A DNA stretch of 34,376 bases from Xylaria sp. FL1777 (GCA_022578965.1 MU400832.1:1-34376); one strand, 5' to 3'; counted from the first letter of the stretch, positions 10,374 to 21,147 are shown. Notes: generated by a model from the letters alone, not told the origin. Translations and numbers: made by a program.

Positions 10374-11428
10374 GCTGGATGGTGGTCGATCACAGGTGGG
10401 CGAGTACGAGAGACAGACGTGTGTAGCATCGATGTGAGCTCTGAGGTGATGGGAAAAGAAGGAACAGCAACGAGATGCCTAGATATTTTAGCTAATGCGA
10501 CTTCCCCAGATGTCTGTAAGCCCAGGGCGAGAATGCACCAGTGATGGATCGTAGATGGAAAGGGGGCCGCTGATGAAAACTCTGTGTCAGCCTTCAGAAA
10601 TCCCTTCTTCCCAAATAAGGGCATCGTACCTTGTTGCACCGAATGAGACCGGCTGCGAATCATCGTGCGGTTGGATGCTCGGTACCCCTCAGCAAATAGT
10701 CGCACCGCAGAAGACTGTGCAGAAGAATAGTATGATCCCCAATCCGAGGGTAAGACGCGCTATCGAGTCCCGGCCGATGATACCATTGAAGACCTGAAGG
10801 AGGGAACGGCACTTTCGTGTGTGGCTGGCAAATAGTAGGAATGCCTGACATCTTGACTTGTTTGGCTTTTCGACTCCCTCAATTCAATAGCGCCGTCTCC
10901 TGCGAGACATAGATCTGTCCTCGGTACTTACAACGGTCGGACATATGCCGGAGTGTCTACCGGCCGATGTGTAAGACAAATTGTCCACTTCTCGCTTATT
11001 TCGTGCGTTCTCATTGCTCGCATTGCTTTTAGAGGCTATACATGCCTCCCTTGCTTTGACAGTGTTAATCGGAATCTCAAATCTCAAATTCCGTTCACTT
11101 GCTATTGGCGATAGTCAAAAACGAGTATTTGAAATGAAGGGTCAAATGGCCATATGATAACGGCCGTAGATAAACCAACGATCGAGTCTGGTGATATGAT
11201 ACTAGCTGTGAGTATATCTATAACTTTCAATCATTACCGTCTGTACGATCTGGGACCGCCGATCGCCTGTAGCGCAACATCTAGGACAGGGCATGGAACA
11301 TGACATCCCTTCCTTGACTAGGACGGTCTCACATAGATTTTTGCGCGTAAATTAATTATTGGGCGTCAAAGGATAGTCCCTGGAGGCCTTGATACTAGTA
11401 TTATTTGATCTATCTCAGTGAATTGCGA
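10374..11428. other. Intergenic region between permease and SAT4-family gene
   Basis: This about 1-kb stretch should contain the permease promoter and 5' UTR (- strand) and the 3' end of the SAT4-family gene. No open frame carries recognisable family features. A short hydrophobic frame on the - strand at 10,790-10,689 (34 codons to a stop) is the only thing resembling a membrane segment, and no splice model makes it part of a gene. Confidence 0.5.
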
Positions 11429-12785
11429 TCATCGATCCGTTGTCCGCGAAGAGCATGCCGCCGAATTGTTGAAGTCACTTAGGTGGTTTGCACTTGTCCC
11501 TGTCCTACCGTGCGGGAGCTCTTCCTCCGATCCCGGTAATACACGGGCTATGCCGGACTCCAAGCTTTCCATGAAAGGCCGGAGATAAGGACCGCAAGCA
11601 GTTACGACACTTGCAGATAGGATTGCTTGGCTACAAACGCTTGAGATTAGTAACGGTGCGAGGTCTTCGAGTACTCCGAAATCATGAGAAGTTTCCAAAA
11701 CATGACTTTGGCCGGGGAAAGAGGCCTTTAGACTGGCTAGGATAATACAGGAAGCGAATCTGGGAACTACTCACTTCAAAACAGTTGGTAACCAAAGATC
11801 TTTCGTCAGATCAAGACTGGGGAATACCTCAAGGAACACGGCAAGCTGCGCTAGAGCAAGACCAATAATTCTGATGATCGATCAGCTATGAATGCAAGGA
11901 TCAAGTTGTTCAGGGTAGGGCGAGACGCAACTTACATGAGACGAGTCGCAAAAACCAGCAATATAACCGATCTTCTCAAGAGAGACATTCGCAGGGTTCC
12001 GATGATGAAGAAATACAGCACGACAATGAAGAACTCAGTCCCGATATTACCCACGGCTACATATGCCCACCAAGCTCGCTGGTACTGTTAGTTAATAATC
12101 TTGTTCTAATAATTCAAGATTAATCAGCTTTACTTACTCTATTAATGCAATGAGAACCGTGGAGATAGTCCCACGGCGTTGGAAATGCACATTGAAAGAG
12201 AGACGTCAATACTGAGGATAGCACCCACAGTCCAACGGCGAGGCGAAGAATCCAGCCCAGACGCTGATGGAATGCGCTGGGACTGAGCTGCTGAATAGAA
12301 ATGGATATGGACCATTTTATAAGTGCGAGGGTCGCAAGTTGGAACACGAAACTGGCGTATTCTGCCTTCAGGCATAAAAAGTGTTAGTCTTCGCACAGAC
12401 GGGTATGAATGTAAAGTGAGCTTACCTGAAGGATTCTCTCGACGTCAACTTGAGTCAAACTGCTCATTGATTCCCCTAAGCCCTGTGATACGCCCAGCGA
12501 TAATGAGACGCATTGTGCTAGATATGCGGACTATCACGAGTAAGCCGTTGTCAGCAATCAGGGGTTGAGTGGGAGAGAGAGAATCGTCGAACTAACCTGC
12601 GCCGCTAATAGAATCCAATCATCCCAGGCTAGCTTTCGTGTCATGTAATATTTTGTCCCTAGACGTGCCCCTACACTTAGGATGGCTACGATAAATAGAA
12701 ACCACAGCAGAATCTGCAGGACACTACCCTGGTCATTCTGCAGCATTGCTTGCCTCGTCAATTTGATATCGTATAGGGATGGCAT
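11429..12785 (-). CDS. SAT4/PTH11-like fungal rhodopsin-domain integral membrane protein, six exons, 356 aa
   Basis: A seven-helix membrane protein of the large fungal SAT4/rhodopsin-domain family. Some members are GPCR-like (PTH11); most have no known ligand. Exons are 12,785-12,597, 12,530-12,426, 12,365-12,138, 12,084-11,936, 11,870-11,775 and 11,732-11,429. Introns of 66, 60, 53, 65 and 42 nt keep one open frame to the TGA. Helices are at about 24-43, 55-75, 101-122, 132-153, 183-204, 213-238 and 282-301. Family marks include KLAWDDWILLAAQ (about 51-63), AEYASFVFQLATLALIKWS (99-117), WAYVAVGNIGTE (about 180-191), a Cys-Phe-Pro loop after helix 4, and TACGPYLRPFMESLESG at the end of helix 7. 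The C-terminal tail is short and hydrophilic. There is no N-terminal CFEM domain, so it is not a full PTH11-type receptor. The last intron is short, and its CAG acceptor was chosen because the next AG would shift the frame. Confidence 0.88.
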
Positions 12786-15700
12786 ATATAGGTCGACTTA
12801 GAAGTCGCTTCACAGAGCAGATGACGGCCAAGGTTATGAGGTTGGTCATGAAGTATGTGAGTCGGTATTTGTTGAATTCGTAGTTCCACAATTCATTAGG
12901 TACAGTCTCCAAAAGGGTATCGACGATTGGAATGTAATACCTTGGGAATAAGCGCTGATGGACAAGCTTTGTAGTCGTTATATCTTGGTGAAATATCGAA
13001 TGGCATCGTAAACATTTCATATGATTATGTGGACTATCACATATCAGATTCACTCTGCTACATACTAAAGCATCTTAAATTGCGGGGAACCAACCCCCAA
13101 GTTGGCGATAAGTTATCTGAGAGGCTGTATGGCAGTATACAATGAAACAAAGTGGGTAATTAAGTCAATTGCCGTTGCTTCTGTAGATTCCCTTGTCTTT
13201 TCTGTACTGCATATGTGGCGTGATCGCCCTTCCGCTAGTCTCTGCGAGGGTCAGGGTATAAGACTGTGTGGCCGTTCGAGGCAGTATCCCTAATCCAGTC
13301 GAGTATGGATAGTTGGTTGCAATTGGCTCTTTGATACGCCACAAGATATTGATCGTAATACAACAAGGTTCGGTCCGTGTCCAGACTGATTGGAGATAGG
13401 GGCGAACACACTAGCCGTGATAGTCATGAGTGAGACGCCAGTGAGACAAACTTGACTGAATGCTTAGATCTCCCTGGCACAACATTGCTTTTGGGGATAC
13501 ATAGGCCCTTTTGAGACCACCTCCAGGAGAACTCAAATGCCACAAACTCCAATTGTGAGCATATATATAAGCAGCTGTAGGTAACCGTGTACCCAAACCG
13601 GCGGCGACCGATTTTGATGATAATATGATGGTACAGTGGTGCGGTTCTTTCCGTGACACCAGATATGGTTCTGTCAATTCTCCCTTCTTGTTACGGAATA
13701 CTTAATTGCTGCCCCCAAGACCCTTGATTCTTGAAAATGTGATTGAAGCTTCAGAATGTTGACCGTGAAGTAGACCCCCGACTTGGAAGGTGTCTACTTG
13801 ACCTATGAAGATTAGCAATAGAAGCTCCTTCTTATTCCTTCCTATACATGGGCCAGGGGTTCAAGCCTATGAAAAGCCTGTCAAACGCCTGAAGCCATGG
13901 CATACGAATGACTCTACTATCTACTGGTAGAAGGTTGTCGATACCGATCCGTGAGAGATTGCAGGCGGCGTTCCTTAAAATAAATGAGAAGAGAACCAAT
14001 TGGCTAACCCATTGGCTAACCCGCTGTCGGTCGTTGTAGCCTGTTTTCCGGTGAACGACAACTCCATGTTCCTAGAAGGAGTATTTGAGAATCATGCCCT
14101 AAGCAGATTCAAAGCAGCACAGAGAATTCATATTTCTGGGCGTATGTTTGTTCGTTCTGTGTACTAGGCTAATAATTATCAGATCTATTCATCGTGTTCA
14201 TTTCTCCGTTATCAACGGAGCGACGCCAGACGGCAATTCATAAACTGGGGATTTGCCAAGTCTAATAAGACGCGCTTACAGTCGATCTGGACTCGATATG
14301 GCGATTCCCTCTCTCAAGTGACCGGTTTTGAGTTCACTGAAGTGGATGTCAGCATATCGCAACGGAAAATTTGGACCATCCAATCAGCAGAAAACATGGA
14401 AAGGGCTCTAACTCGAATTCTTTATAGACCGATATGAATATCCCATAAAAAAGGGAATATCATTGAGTGTCATATAATGTTATCTTCGTGTTAAGAAGTC
14501 TAATACTGTCGAATTCCAGCATCGTAGTAAGGGCCCTCAGCTTGAAGACTTTGCTTTCGCAGGAGAGTGGGTAAGCACTGGATTGCGACAAAGTCAAGGT
14601 ATCATGCCGATACTTGAGCTTAAGTCTTCTTGTTATGTAAGTTTTACGATGCAATAAGATCCGATGTCAGGATTTTAAGGTCACACGAACAGCCAGCCAG
14701 CCATGTTAATGACAAACGGACAAACATCATGAGGCCGCTTCACGATGCCGACCTCCACGCTGGCACACACGTGAGATGAAGAAGCTACATATAGGGGGAC
14801 GACGAACCTAGCGAAATTGGACCCGCCTCACGATCTCGTGTGTTATCGTGACCATCCCCCGCGCACTATACCCAGGTACGGAATGGGACTCCGCATTCCG
14901 GCAGTCCCGCTAGACGGAAAACGGCCGGTCAACCTGCCGGGGATGCAGGGATGGCTCCCGAAGAGTCGGTGAAGAGCGCTTGGAGGTTCGCCGTGCGCTG
15001 GGATATGCGGTCGATTGCTCAAGCATCGGCGATTGCGTGACACTGAAGACAAGAGATGGCATATCGCGACAGGGGTCCGTTATCAAAGGACGAGCATCGT
15101 CACCACTACTGCGTATGGGTCTTTGGGTAGTACTGTGGGCAATATTGTGGCTTATATCTGATAACGACACCACGCTAACCAACCTAGTGTGATTGTTCAA
15201 TTCCACACAGAGGCGGTCAGTTCGCGTTGGTGTTTAGGACAGTTGGTTAAGCGACATCGGGGTAGGTGTCGTACATTACACGCATGCGATGGAGATCTTG
15301 TGATCAGGCAAATAATTATATTCATATTTGCTTTTGGGTTTGATATTTTCTGTGTGTTGTACGCGTAAACCAGAGCTGCAACTAATGCAAGGGAATAGTA
15401 AGCATGCGACAGAACAGATGCGAAAAGCTTGAAGCACAATGTGCGCGGAATAAAACATAAAACACCGGAAATCTCGTTTCACCTGGATATTAAGTTACAT
15501 ACCTGGTAGGTACCTAGGTACATAAGTGTCACCGACTCGGTGGCAGCCAATCATCGACAGTAGAATCCTCACTACAATAGAATACGTACTGGCAAAGCCT
15601 AAGTACTAGACATGTACTTGGTCTAGCATGTGAAGAGAGAAAAACTTCCAAGTTGGGTCTGGACCCAGCGTTTGAAATTACATGCAGGTACCAGCGGTCA

Positions 15701-16790
15701 GACAGCGGTATTGTGCCTGGATGGATACATCTGTTATCGAAGGTAGAGGGGAAACTAGTATCTATATGTAGGTTAGTCTAGGACAGATACTAGTCTACCT
15801 TAGGGGGATGATATCATCATCGTAGTACGGTACCCAATACCGTTTTTTTCTCTGCGTTGCGCCAGCTGTCTCACCTTGTTCAATATTCGGGTTCCAGAGT
15901 TATTATAATATGTACATGTTGAACATTCCGATTGACTGGTATTGAAGGTGTAGTTATACCTAAGTAAAGCCCAAGGTTTGGTCTGTTTGTTTGATAACAG
16001 ATGTCCTAAAGCGGTATCTGTAATGGATACCTACTGGTATTAATACCTACATAGGTAGGTACCTGATGCTTCGTTTGTTTGATTTTGGACAGGTATTACC
16101 TATGAGTAAGGTAAAAAAAGCCTTTGTCGAAATTATCGACATACGGCCCACATGTATAGACTACAACTGTACGTACGGATAATCGAAGGATATAGAATTG
16201 TTAGGTAGGTAGTTATTACATCTTACAAGATTACCAACTACCTACATACATCATGCGTTAGTAGTACCTACCTACCGGTACTATACTTGATTCTCCACAC
16301 CTACATACCTGCCTAACTCCGTAGGTACTATCCACCATCTCCCCCCCACTGCCATTGCCCACACAGCCCATAGCTAGAACACCGCCGGCGCGCACCAAAC
16401 AGCAGCAAATACATCGGCCTCGCTGTTAGTCGAGCAAGGTGGCTGTTCTACGCTCACATTAGTCGCGCTGATGTGGGCGACAACACACAGAAAGGGGGGA
16501 CGGCGGCATCCATCGAAATAAGTGGCACCGGTACTGTAGCCCGTCATCCTGTCTTCGTCATGGGTTGAGGAGTCAGTCAGTCTACTGTAGTCTAGTTCGT
16601 CCAGCTGCGTCGCTCTACCGAGCTCTCGATCCTGGAGGGTGGCAGCTCTCAGCCTCTCAGCAATCTCTTCACCACCCTCGCTAGACGATATATACAGGGG
16701 TGATACGACAGGACAGTCGTCGTAATCAATAGTGGTAGTATTGTCGACAGCCCGGCCACTCTTGCTGACGAGCTTCGGCTGGTCAATCGG
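12786..16790. other. About 4-kb region without a convincing gene
   Basis: Composition is ordinary and not RIP-like. It should hold the SAT4-family promoter at the left and the promoter of the large + strand gene at the right. Frames at 12,733-13,053 (-), 13,411-13,677 (-) and 14,843-15,206 (both strands) lack family motifs, good starts and consistent splice models. From about 15,500 the region is rich in AGGTA/TACCT motifs. An unrecognised multi-exon or non-coding gene cannot be excluded. Confidence 0.5.
15500..16330. repeat. Cluster of AGGTAGGTA / TACCTACC motifs
   Basis: Interspersed short motifs on both strands, including ggtaggtacctaggtac near 15,505, ctacataggtaggtacctg near 16,048, taggtaggtag near 16,203, ctacctaccggtac near 16,267 and cctacatacctgcc near 16,300. 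Several are palindromic around TACCTAGGTA. They occur as a cloud and not as one tandem array. They lie 0.7-1.5 kb upstream of the large + strand gene. A simple-repeat or regulatory role is possible and unproven. Confidence 0.6.
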
Positions 16791-16830
16791 CCTCTTTCTT
16801 CTCCTTTCTCTTGTCTCCTTTCTCTACCTA
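16791..16830 (+). promoter_or_regulatory. Pyrimidine-rich tract upstream of the 804-aa gene
   Basis: A 40-bp run made almost only of C and T lies about 150 bp before the start codon, as is common just upstream of transcription starts in filamentous fungi. No clear TATA box was seen, so initiation downstream of this tract is inferred. Confidence 0.4.
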
Positions 16831-16913
16831 CCGCCGGTCGGCGCTATAGGTACTCAGTAGCCCGGTCACCTGTTTGCTCGTATAGTCTGCTTGCTACAGC
16901 TGCCGGTGTCGCC

Positions 16914-16928
16914 ATGGTTGCGTGTTGA
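16914..16928 (+). other. Candidate upstream ORF (four codons) in the leader of the 804-aa gene
   Basis: ATG GTT GCG TGT TGA with the strong start context GCCATGG, 69 nt before the main ATG and in the same frame, closed by its own stop. If the leader starts near the pyrimidine tract, scanning ribosomes would meet this ATG first. Confidence 0.4.
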
Positions 16929-16982
16929 GAGGTGCCTGTGCCGAGTATTAATACGACCCCGACGACGAGTCGGCGTACAGAA

Positions 16983-19397
16983 ATGGCGGCAGCAGGGGAC
17001 GACGACGTGCCCATGCCGGACGCACCGCAGCTAGTAATAATGCCTGGCTCGGGTTCTGGATTTGGATCTGGATCTGCACCCGCTCCTGCACAGCCAGCAA
17101 CAAAACCAAAACGTCGATTCGCACCCCAGCTCATTGAACAGACCACCAGATCCTCTTCCAATAGAATCGATAGTGCATATGCCAGTTCCAATTCCAATGG
17201 CGACACTGGCACCGGCAACAACCGCACAGCTTCCAATGCCACACAATCGACCAAGGATGCTGCCGTACAGGCCAATGAGTCTGACATGCAAGCCCCAAGA
17301 CCGCCTACGAAAACCATCCGGCGCTTTGCTCCTGTTCCCATCGAGACCACCTTCGACTCGTACAGGGTTGCGAACAAGAATCCCCACGGCCCTGCCCCTG
17401 AGCCGACTCCCGATCCCTCTCCAACGGCATCGCAATCGTCTTTTACCTCCTCCTCGACAGTGCCACCCATGGCCCCCGAACCTGCGGAGACGAGAGAGCA
17501 GGCGAAAAAGCCCAAGAGGCGCTTTGCTCCTCAATTAATTGAGACCACCAGGAGAGCTAGGAAGGCTGGCCAAGAGGGCCCAGCCACAAAACCGACCGAC
17601 AAGACTGACATAACCCCGGGCACCAATCATATTTATGTACTAAAGCCCAAGCGAAAACATGGGACACCTCAGCCCAACAAAAGCAGTGCTGGACTGGCAT
17701 ACGCAACGGCTGAACAAGATGACGAGGCATTGCCACGTTTCTTTACGCCCCGCCACCAACGGCCCATGCGGCCTAGCTCGATTACCCGAAGAAGCACGCA
17801 TGCCAGTTCCTACCACCCTGAGCTCGACACTATATTGTCGTCTGAATCGGGCAACTCTTCGGAGGGCGATGATACTGTGGCCGCTCCCGCGCTTAATTTA
17901 GGCGCCCCGGCTCTGTCCGATACGCGAAACGACTATGGGGACACTTGGAGAACCAGGAGCTATGATTTGCGCAACCGGAGGGAGTCGTGCGACGAGGAAA
18001 TCTCGGGTTATCTGCTTGGCGTAGCGGCCCGAGAGGCCCATCGGCAGCGGGAGTTAGAGGAGGCCCTGTCTGCTTTCCCCAATGGAGTTCCACCCCTAGG
18101 TGTAGAACATTTCTTCGTTCGAGACAACTCCGAGGATGACCTCCAAGTAGGAGACGACGAACCACCGCTCCGCCACGGCCCTTCTCAATTACTTCGTCGT
18201 AAATCCACGGACCCGGGATGGGCTGTCAAGGAGATGCGCGCACATGCCGAGAAGCTGGCACGGATGCGTGCAGAGACTCACATGAGCCTAGACGACAATT
18301 CGGACAAGTCTGAGATAGCGCCTCCACCTGAAGATCCGCTCTGGACGACGTCAACTCGCCGCGAGTCGCGTGACTCGGCCATAGGGAGCTTGATGGGGCC
18401 CGTTCTCCCTACGCACTCACCCGTACTGTTCGCTAGATCACCGCCGGATCATGAGAAGCCCTTTACATCCCCGCCGTCGACTGGGCTGCGCGCGAGTCCT
18501 TTCGGGATGCCTTTCGCCTTCCGTACCAGTAAGCCCGAGGACGTTGAGCTGGGCAAGATGCGCAAGGCCGCCTCTCCACCGATGCTAGGTTCTGATCTCT
18601 CCTTTCGTACCTGTCCCAGCCCGCAGTACACTCGCATGGAACCGAACCAGCCTTACTGTCAACATGAACGACTCGAGAAAAACCAGCGTGACGCGTCCGG
18701 TGCTACTGGCCTTTGGCGCGGGTATTGTTCATCCAAGACTAACCAACTAGAGACACCCTCTCTGCACCCACCCGATTTACTCCACACGCCCGGCACATGG
18801 TCGCCGACTGACCCTTTCGCCTCCGCCTTCGGTACCTCCGTAAATGGGAGTGGAGCACAATCGCCTGTATGGGCTCCGGGCGTCAAACGAACGAGCCTCC
18901 ACAAGCAGACGGTTTCTGTGCTTGGCGAAAAACTGGAGAGAGAGATGGGGCGCAAAGAACGCGAGGAAACGGTTCTGGCAGAGTTTGAGGATGCCTTTGT
19001 GACACAAGTGTACAATTACCTAAGTCTGGGCTTTCCGGCCACGGCGCGCGCTTTTGACGATGAACTCAGTAAGATTAGTGGGATCTGTGTGGAAGAGTTG
19101 CGTAAGGATGACAATGTTAAAGTCGGGAAAGGATTTATGCTTCAAATGGAGATGAGCCCCAGCCGCGGAAGTACCGACAGTAGCAGCACCGACTCTAGCG
19201 GAGACGAACGAATGGTATCGCCTCACGTCTATGAGCGTGAGTATCAGAGGAGGTCGCGTCATAAACCTCCTCGCTGGAAGGCCCTCAAATTATATATCCA
19301 TGAATGGGCACGACAACACCCATCGTTGAACAATGATGACGGCTCAGGTCCTCCCGCCTGGGGGGTAAGGGCACGGAGGGGTAGCTGGGCCATATAG
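16983..19397 (+). CDS. Hypothetical fungal protein with RRFAPxxIE repeats and C-terminal LisH-like motif, 804 aa
   Basis: A single long exon. The frame is open further upstream, but the first ATG is at 16,983 (context cagaaATGG). The protein is mostly low-complexity and probably disordered (Ser, Pro, Thr, Gly, charged), so a nuclear or scaffold role is possible but not shown. A basic motif recurs three times: KPKRRFAPQLIEQTTR (about 41-56), TIRRFAPVPIETTF (about 111-124) and KPKRRFAPQLIETTRR (about 176-191); KPKRKHG near 221 may be a decayed fourth. After a highly charged helix (EREMGRKEREETVLAEFED) comes VYNYLSLGFPATARAFDDE (about 677-695), which resembles a LisH dimerisation motif. An Asp/Ser-rich linker and a basic, Trp-rich end (KALKLYIHEWARQHPS, AWGVRARRGSWAI) follow. 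I do not recognise a named family. A possible donor (GGGGTAAGG) lies close to the stop, but no splice is needed. Confidence 0.85.
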   Translation: MAAAGDDDVPMPDAPQLVIMPGSGSGFGSGSAPAPAQPATKPKRRFAPQLIEQTTRSSSNRIDSAYASSNSNGDTGTGNNRTASNATQSTKDAAVQANESDMQAPRPPTKTIRRFAPVPIETTFDSYRVANKNPHGPAPEPTPDPSPTASQSSFTSSSTVPPMAPEPAETREQAKKPKRRFAPQLIETTRRARKAGQEGPATKPTDKTDITPGTNHIYVLKPKRKHGTPQPNKSSAGLAYATAEQDDEALPRFFTPRHQRPMRPSSITRRSTHASSYHPELDTILSSESGNSSEGDDTVAAPALNLGAPALSDTRNDYGDTWRTRSYDLRNRRESCDEEISGYLLGVAAREAHRQRELEEALSAFPNGVPPLGVEHFFVRDNSEDDLQVGDDEPPLRHGPSQLLRRKSTDPGWAVKEMRAHAEKLARMRAETHMSLDDNSDKSEIAPPPEDPLWTTSTRRESRDSAIGSLMGPVLPTHSPVLFARSPPDHEKPFTSPPSTGLRASPFGMPFAFRTSKPEDVELGKMRKAASPPMLGSDLSFRTCPSPQYTRMEPNQPYCQHERLEKNQRDASGATGLWRGYCSSKTNQLETPSLHPPDLLHTPGTWSPTDPFASAFGTSVNGSGAQSPVWAPGVKRTSLHKQTVSVLGEKLEREMGRKEREETVLAEFEDAFVTQVYNYLSLGFPATARAFDDELSKISGICVEELRKDDNVKVGKGFMLQMEMSPSRGSTDSSSTDSSGDERMVSPHVYEREYQRRSRHKPPRWKALKLYIHEWARQHPSLNNDDGSGPPAWGVRARRGSWAI

Positions 19398-19975
19398 AAC
19401 ACGCCAATGCCCAACATTGACGGCGTCAGCATTTATCGGCATTGGATAGATATGATATTAGATGTTAAGCATCTACATCCGTAGAGGGCGGACTTTGATC
19501 ATTAATCTTGAATATGAGATGGATGATCGTATTCGTCTTGGCCTTATAGATGACATAGGAGGATACTAGCATTAGCGCCATAGCATTCACTTACCTTCTA
19601 CTAAACTTTCTATCTAGTACGGAAAATCGTCAGGTTTCACCCTGTCACGAAATATAGCAAGGGACGGGCCGACCGTCTCACTACACCACATTTGCTGGTG
19701 TCTAAGCACATTGACGATGCGTCGTGCCGATGTGAGTGGTACCTTGGCGTGCGTATTGCCTAAGTAATTGTTTAGGCTTTAGGTTTGTAGCCGTGCATGT
19801 TGGCATCCGTCAATTTAAATGCCCTCGACTCTCAAATCCACCATCGTTTGTCATAGCCTTCATCGAATACACAACTAATATATGAGCAGTTATAAATTGA
19901 AATCACTCGTCGTACGCAACAGTTCGACTTCATTCTCTTTTCTACTGTTACCGCTGCTCAATTCCTCTCATTACA
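19398..19975. other. Intergenic region downstream of the 804-aa gene
   Basis: No gene seen. The left part should contain the 3' UTR of the preceding gene. The right part looks like a promoter, with TATAAAT at 19,891-19,897 and a pyrimidine-rich leader at about 19,926-19,972. Confidence 0.5.
19891..19897 (+). promoter_or_regulatory. Candidate TATA box
   Basis: TATAAAT, followed by a CT-rich stretch and an ATG at 19,976 in the context CATTACAATG. This is a typical fungal core-promoter layout. Confidence 0.4.
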
Positions 19976-20365
19976 ATGCCTAGGCTGAAAGAGGTCGATA
20001 GATTGAGCAAAGTAACAGTTCTTCTTCGAGGATATCAGTGCCACGTAAGCGAAACGCTTCAGTCTAATGGGCGCTGGGTAGTTCGGTTGCACCTTGTTCA
20101 CCACTTCCTGAGCACGTTCTGTTGTACCTTCGGACAGTGGGTTCTGAGGCTCACAGGCGGGCGAGTTACATTTCCTGGTCGTGGCAAGGACTGTCTGATG
20201 CAACGTAAGCCCATGTATGTCTCTCTCGGAACAGATCCCGATGAATGGGAAAGTCGAGCCGGCATTTCCCAAGGACGGTTCCCAGGACGGTTCCTAACTC
20301 ACCGATCTACGCTACTGGCTACGATTAGTGTGGGGTACAACACGATGAGTAAGAGATCGACATAA
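19976..20365 (+). CDS. Doubtful small ORF behind a promoter-like sequence, 129 aa if unspliced
   Basis: The start is attractive: TATAAAT 85 bp upstream, a CT-rich leader and a good ATG context. The translated sequence is not: no domain, signal peptide or clear repeat can be seen. It begins MPRLKEVDRLSKVTVLLRGY. Two strong splice donors (GTAAGC at 20,047 and 20,205) lie inside the frame with possible AG acceptors near 20,144 and 20,157, so the true product may be spliced differently. Joining at the earlier acceptor keeps an open frame to the second donor. A competing frame on the - strand (19,958-20,272) has no better support. This could be a small species-specific gene or a non-coding transcript. 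Confidence 0.25.
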   Translation: MPRLKEVDRLSKVTVLLRGYQCHVSETLQSNGRWVVRLHLVHHFLSTFCCTFGQWVLRLTGGRVTFPGRGKDCLMQRKPMYVSLGTDPDEWESRAGISQGRFPGRFLTHRSTLLATISVGYNTMSKRST

Positions 20366-20987
20366 AGAGCAAAGCCTCGATAAAGATCCGGGTGGGTTAG
20401 TCTACATGGGGCGTTGCAGGTTGGGGGACATCTCCAACATCATCACCCTGCCAAAGGCGGGGTAAAACTACTTGGCCAGTTCGTCATGACTTGACCACCT
20501 TCCCCAACAGCTATCCCGCAGCATTGGAAAAGAGCCACTCATTCATTGCCCATGCTTATCGAGCTAACTATTGCGCCACGTCCAATGCCAATGTCCTGCG
20601 CTGCAAGCCGCTGTTGTGAGATGTTGTCTATCCTACATAACATTGCTTTTTTAGAGCTAACGACGCCGATCTTCGTGATCGAAACCTCAATCCCTACCCC
20701 GGACTTACGCCATATGCTACTCCCGGTCTAGGAGGTCCCAATGACACCTACAGCACCATGATTTGCGCAAGCGACAGCGATCACCACGAAGGGTTTGGCT
20801 TCCAATCTTTTTTTTTTTTTTTTTCATGCTCCATTCGCGAGGGATACCTGCAATCTCGATGCAACGGAACGCATGCAACTGCGGGGAAAACGAGACAGAA
20901 GACCAGGGCCCCGGGCTCGGGGCATGACAAAACATGCCGGCGTGAAGAGGAGATTGCGGTGAAGCTCGTATGATAAGAGTGTAGTGA
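20366..20987. other. Intergenic region upstream of the carboxypeptidase
   Basis: No convincing gene. It contains a run of 17 T at 20,808-20,824. Short frames on both strands lack features. Confidence 0.5.
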
Positions 20988-20994
20988 TATAAAA
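20988..20994 (+). promoter_or_regulatory. Candidate TATA box of the serine carboxypeptidase gene
   Basis: TATAAAA, 154 nt before the start codon at 21,148. Spacing leaves room for a leader of about 120 nt. Confidence 0.45.
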
Positions 20995-21147
20995 TCCCTC
21001 GCTGTGAGCGACCTCCCTGTAGGAATGTATCAATTGGTTTTGCCTACGTCGTGAGAAGAGCTGCGAGCTTCTCTTTGGACAAGCGTGTTGTACGCCTATG
21101 GTCATTCGCTTTACACAGGGAGTAGGGTGATTTCTAGAGGCGACGAG

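Noticed and set aside
12733..13053. 106-aa - strand frame overlapping the start of the SAT4-family gene
   Set aside because: It overlaps exon 1 in another frame; the region is more likely promoter and 5' UTR.
13840..13880. B-box-like ggggttcaagcc, possible tRNA gene
   Set aside because: No A box at the right distance and no acceptor or anticodon stem.
14843..15206. Overlapping frames on both strands in the gene-poor region
   Set aside because: Neither shows a recognisable motif; lengths are ordinary for chance frames at this composition.
16844..17534. 223-aa and 167-aa frames on the - strand
   Set aside because: Mirror frames of the low-complexity N-terminus of the 804-aa + strand protein; Gly/Val/Arg-rich without own features.
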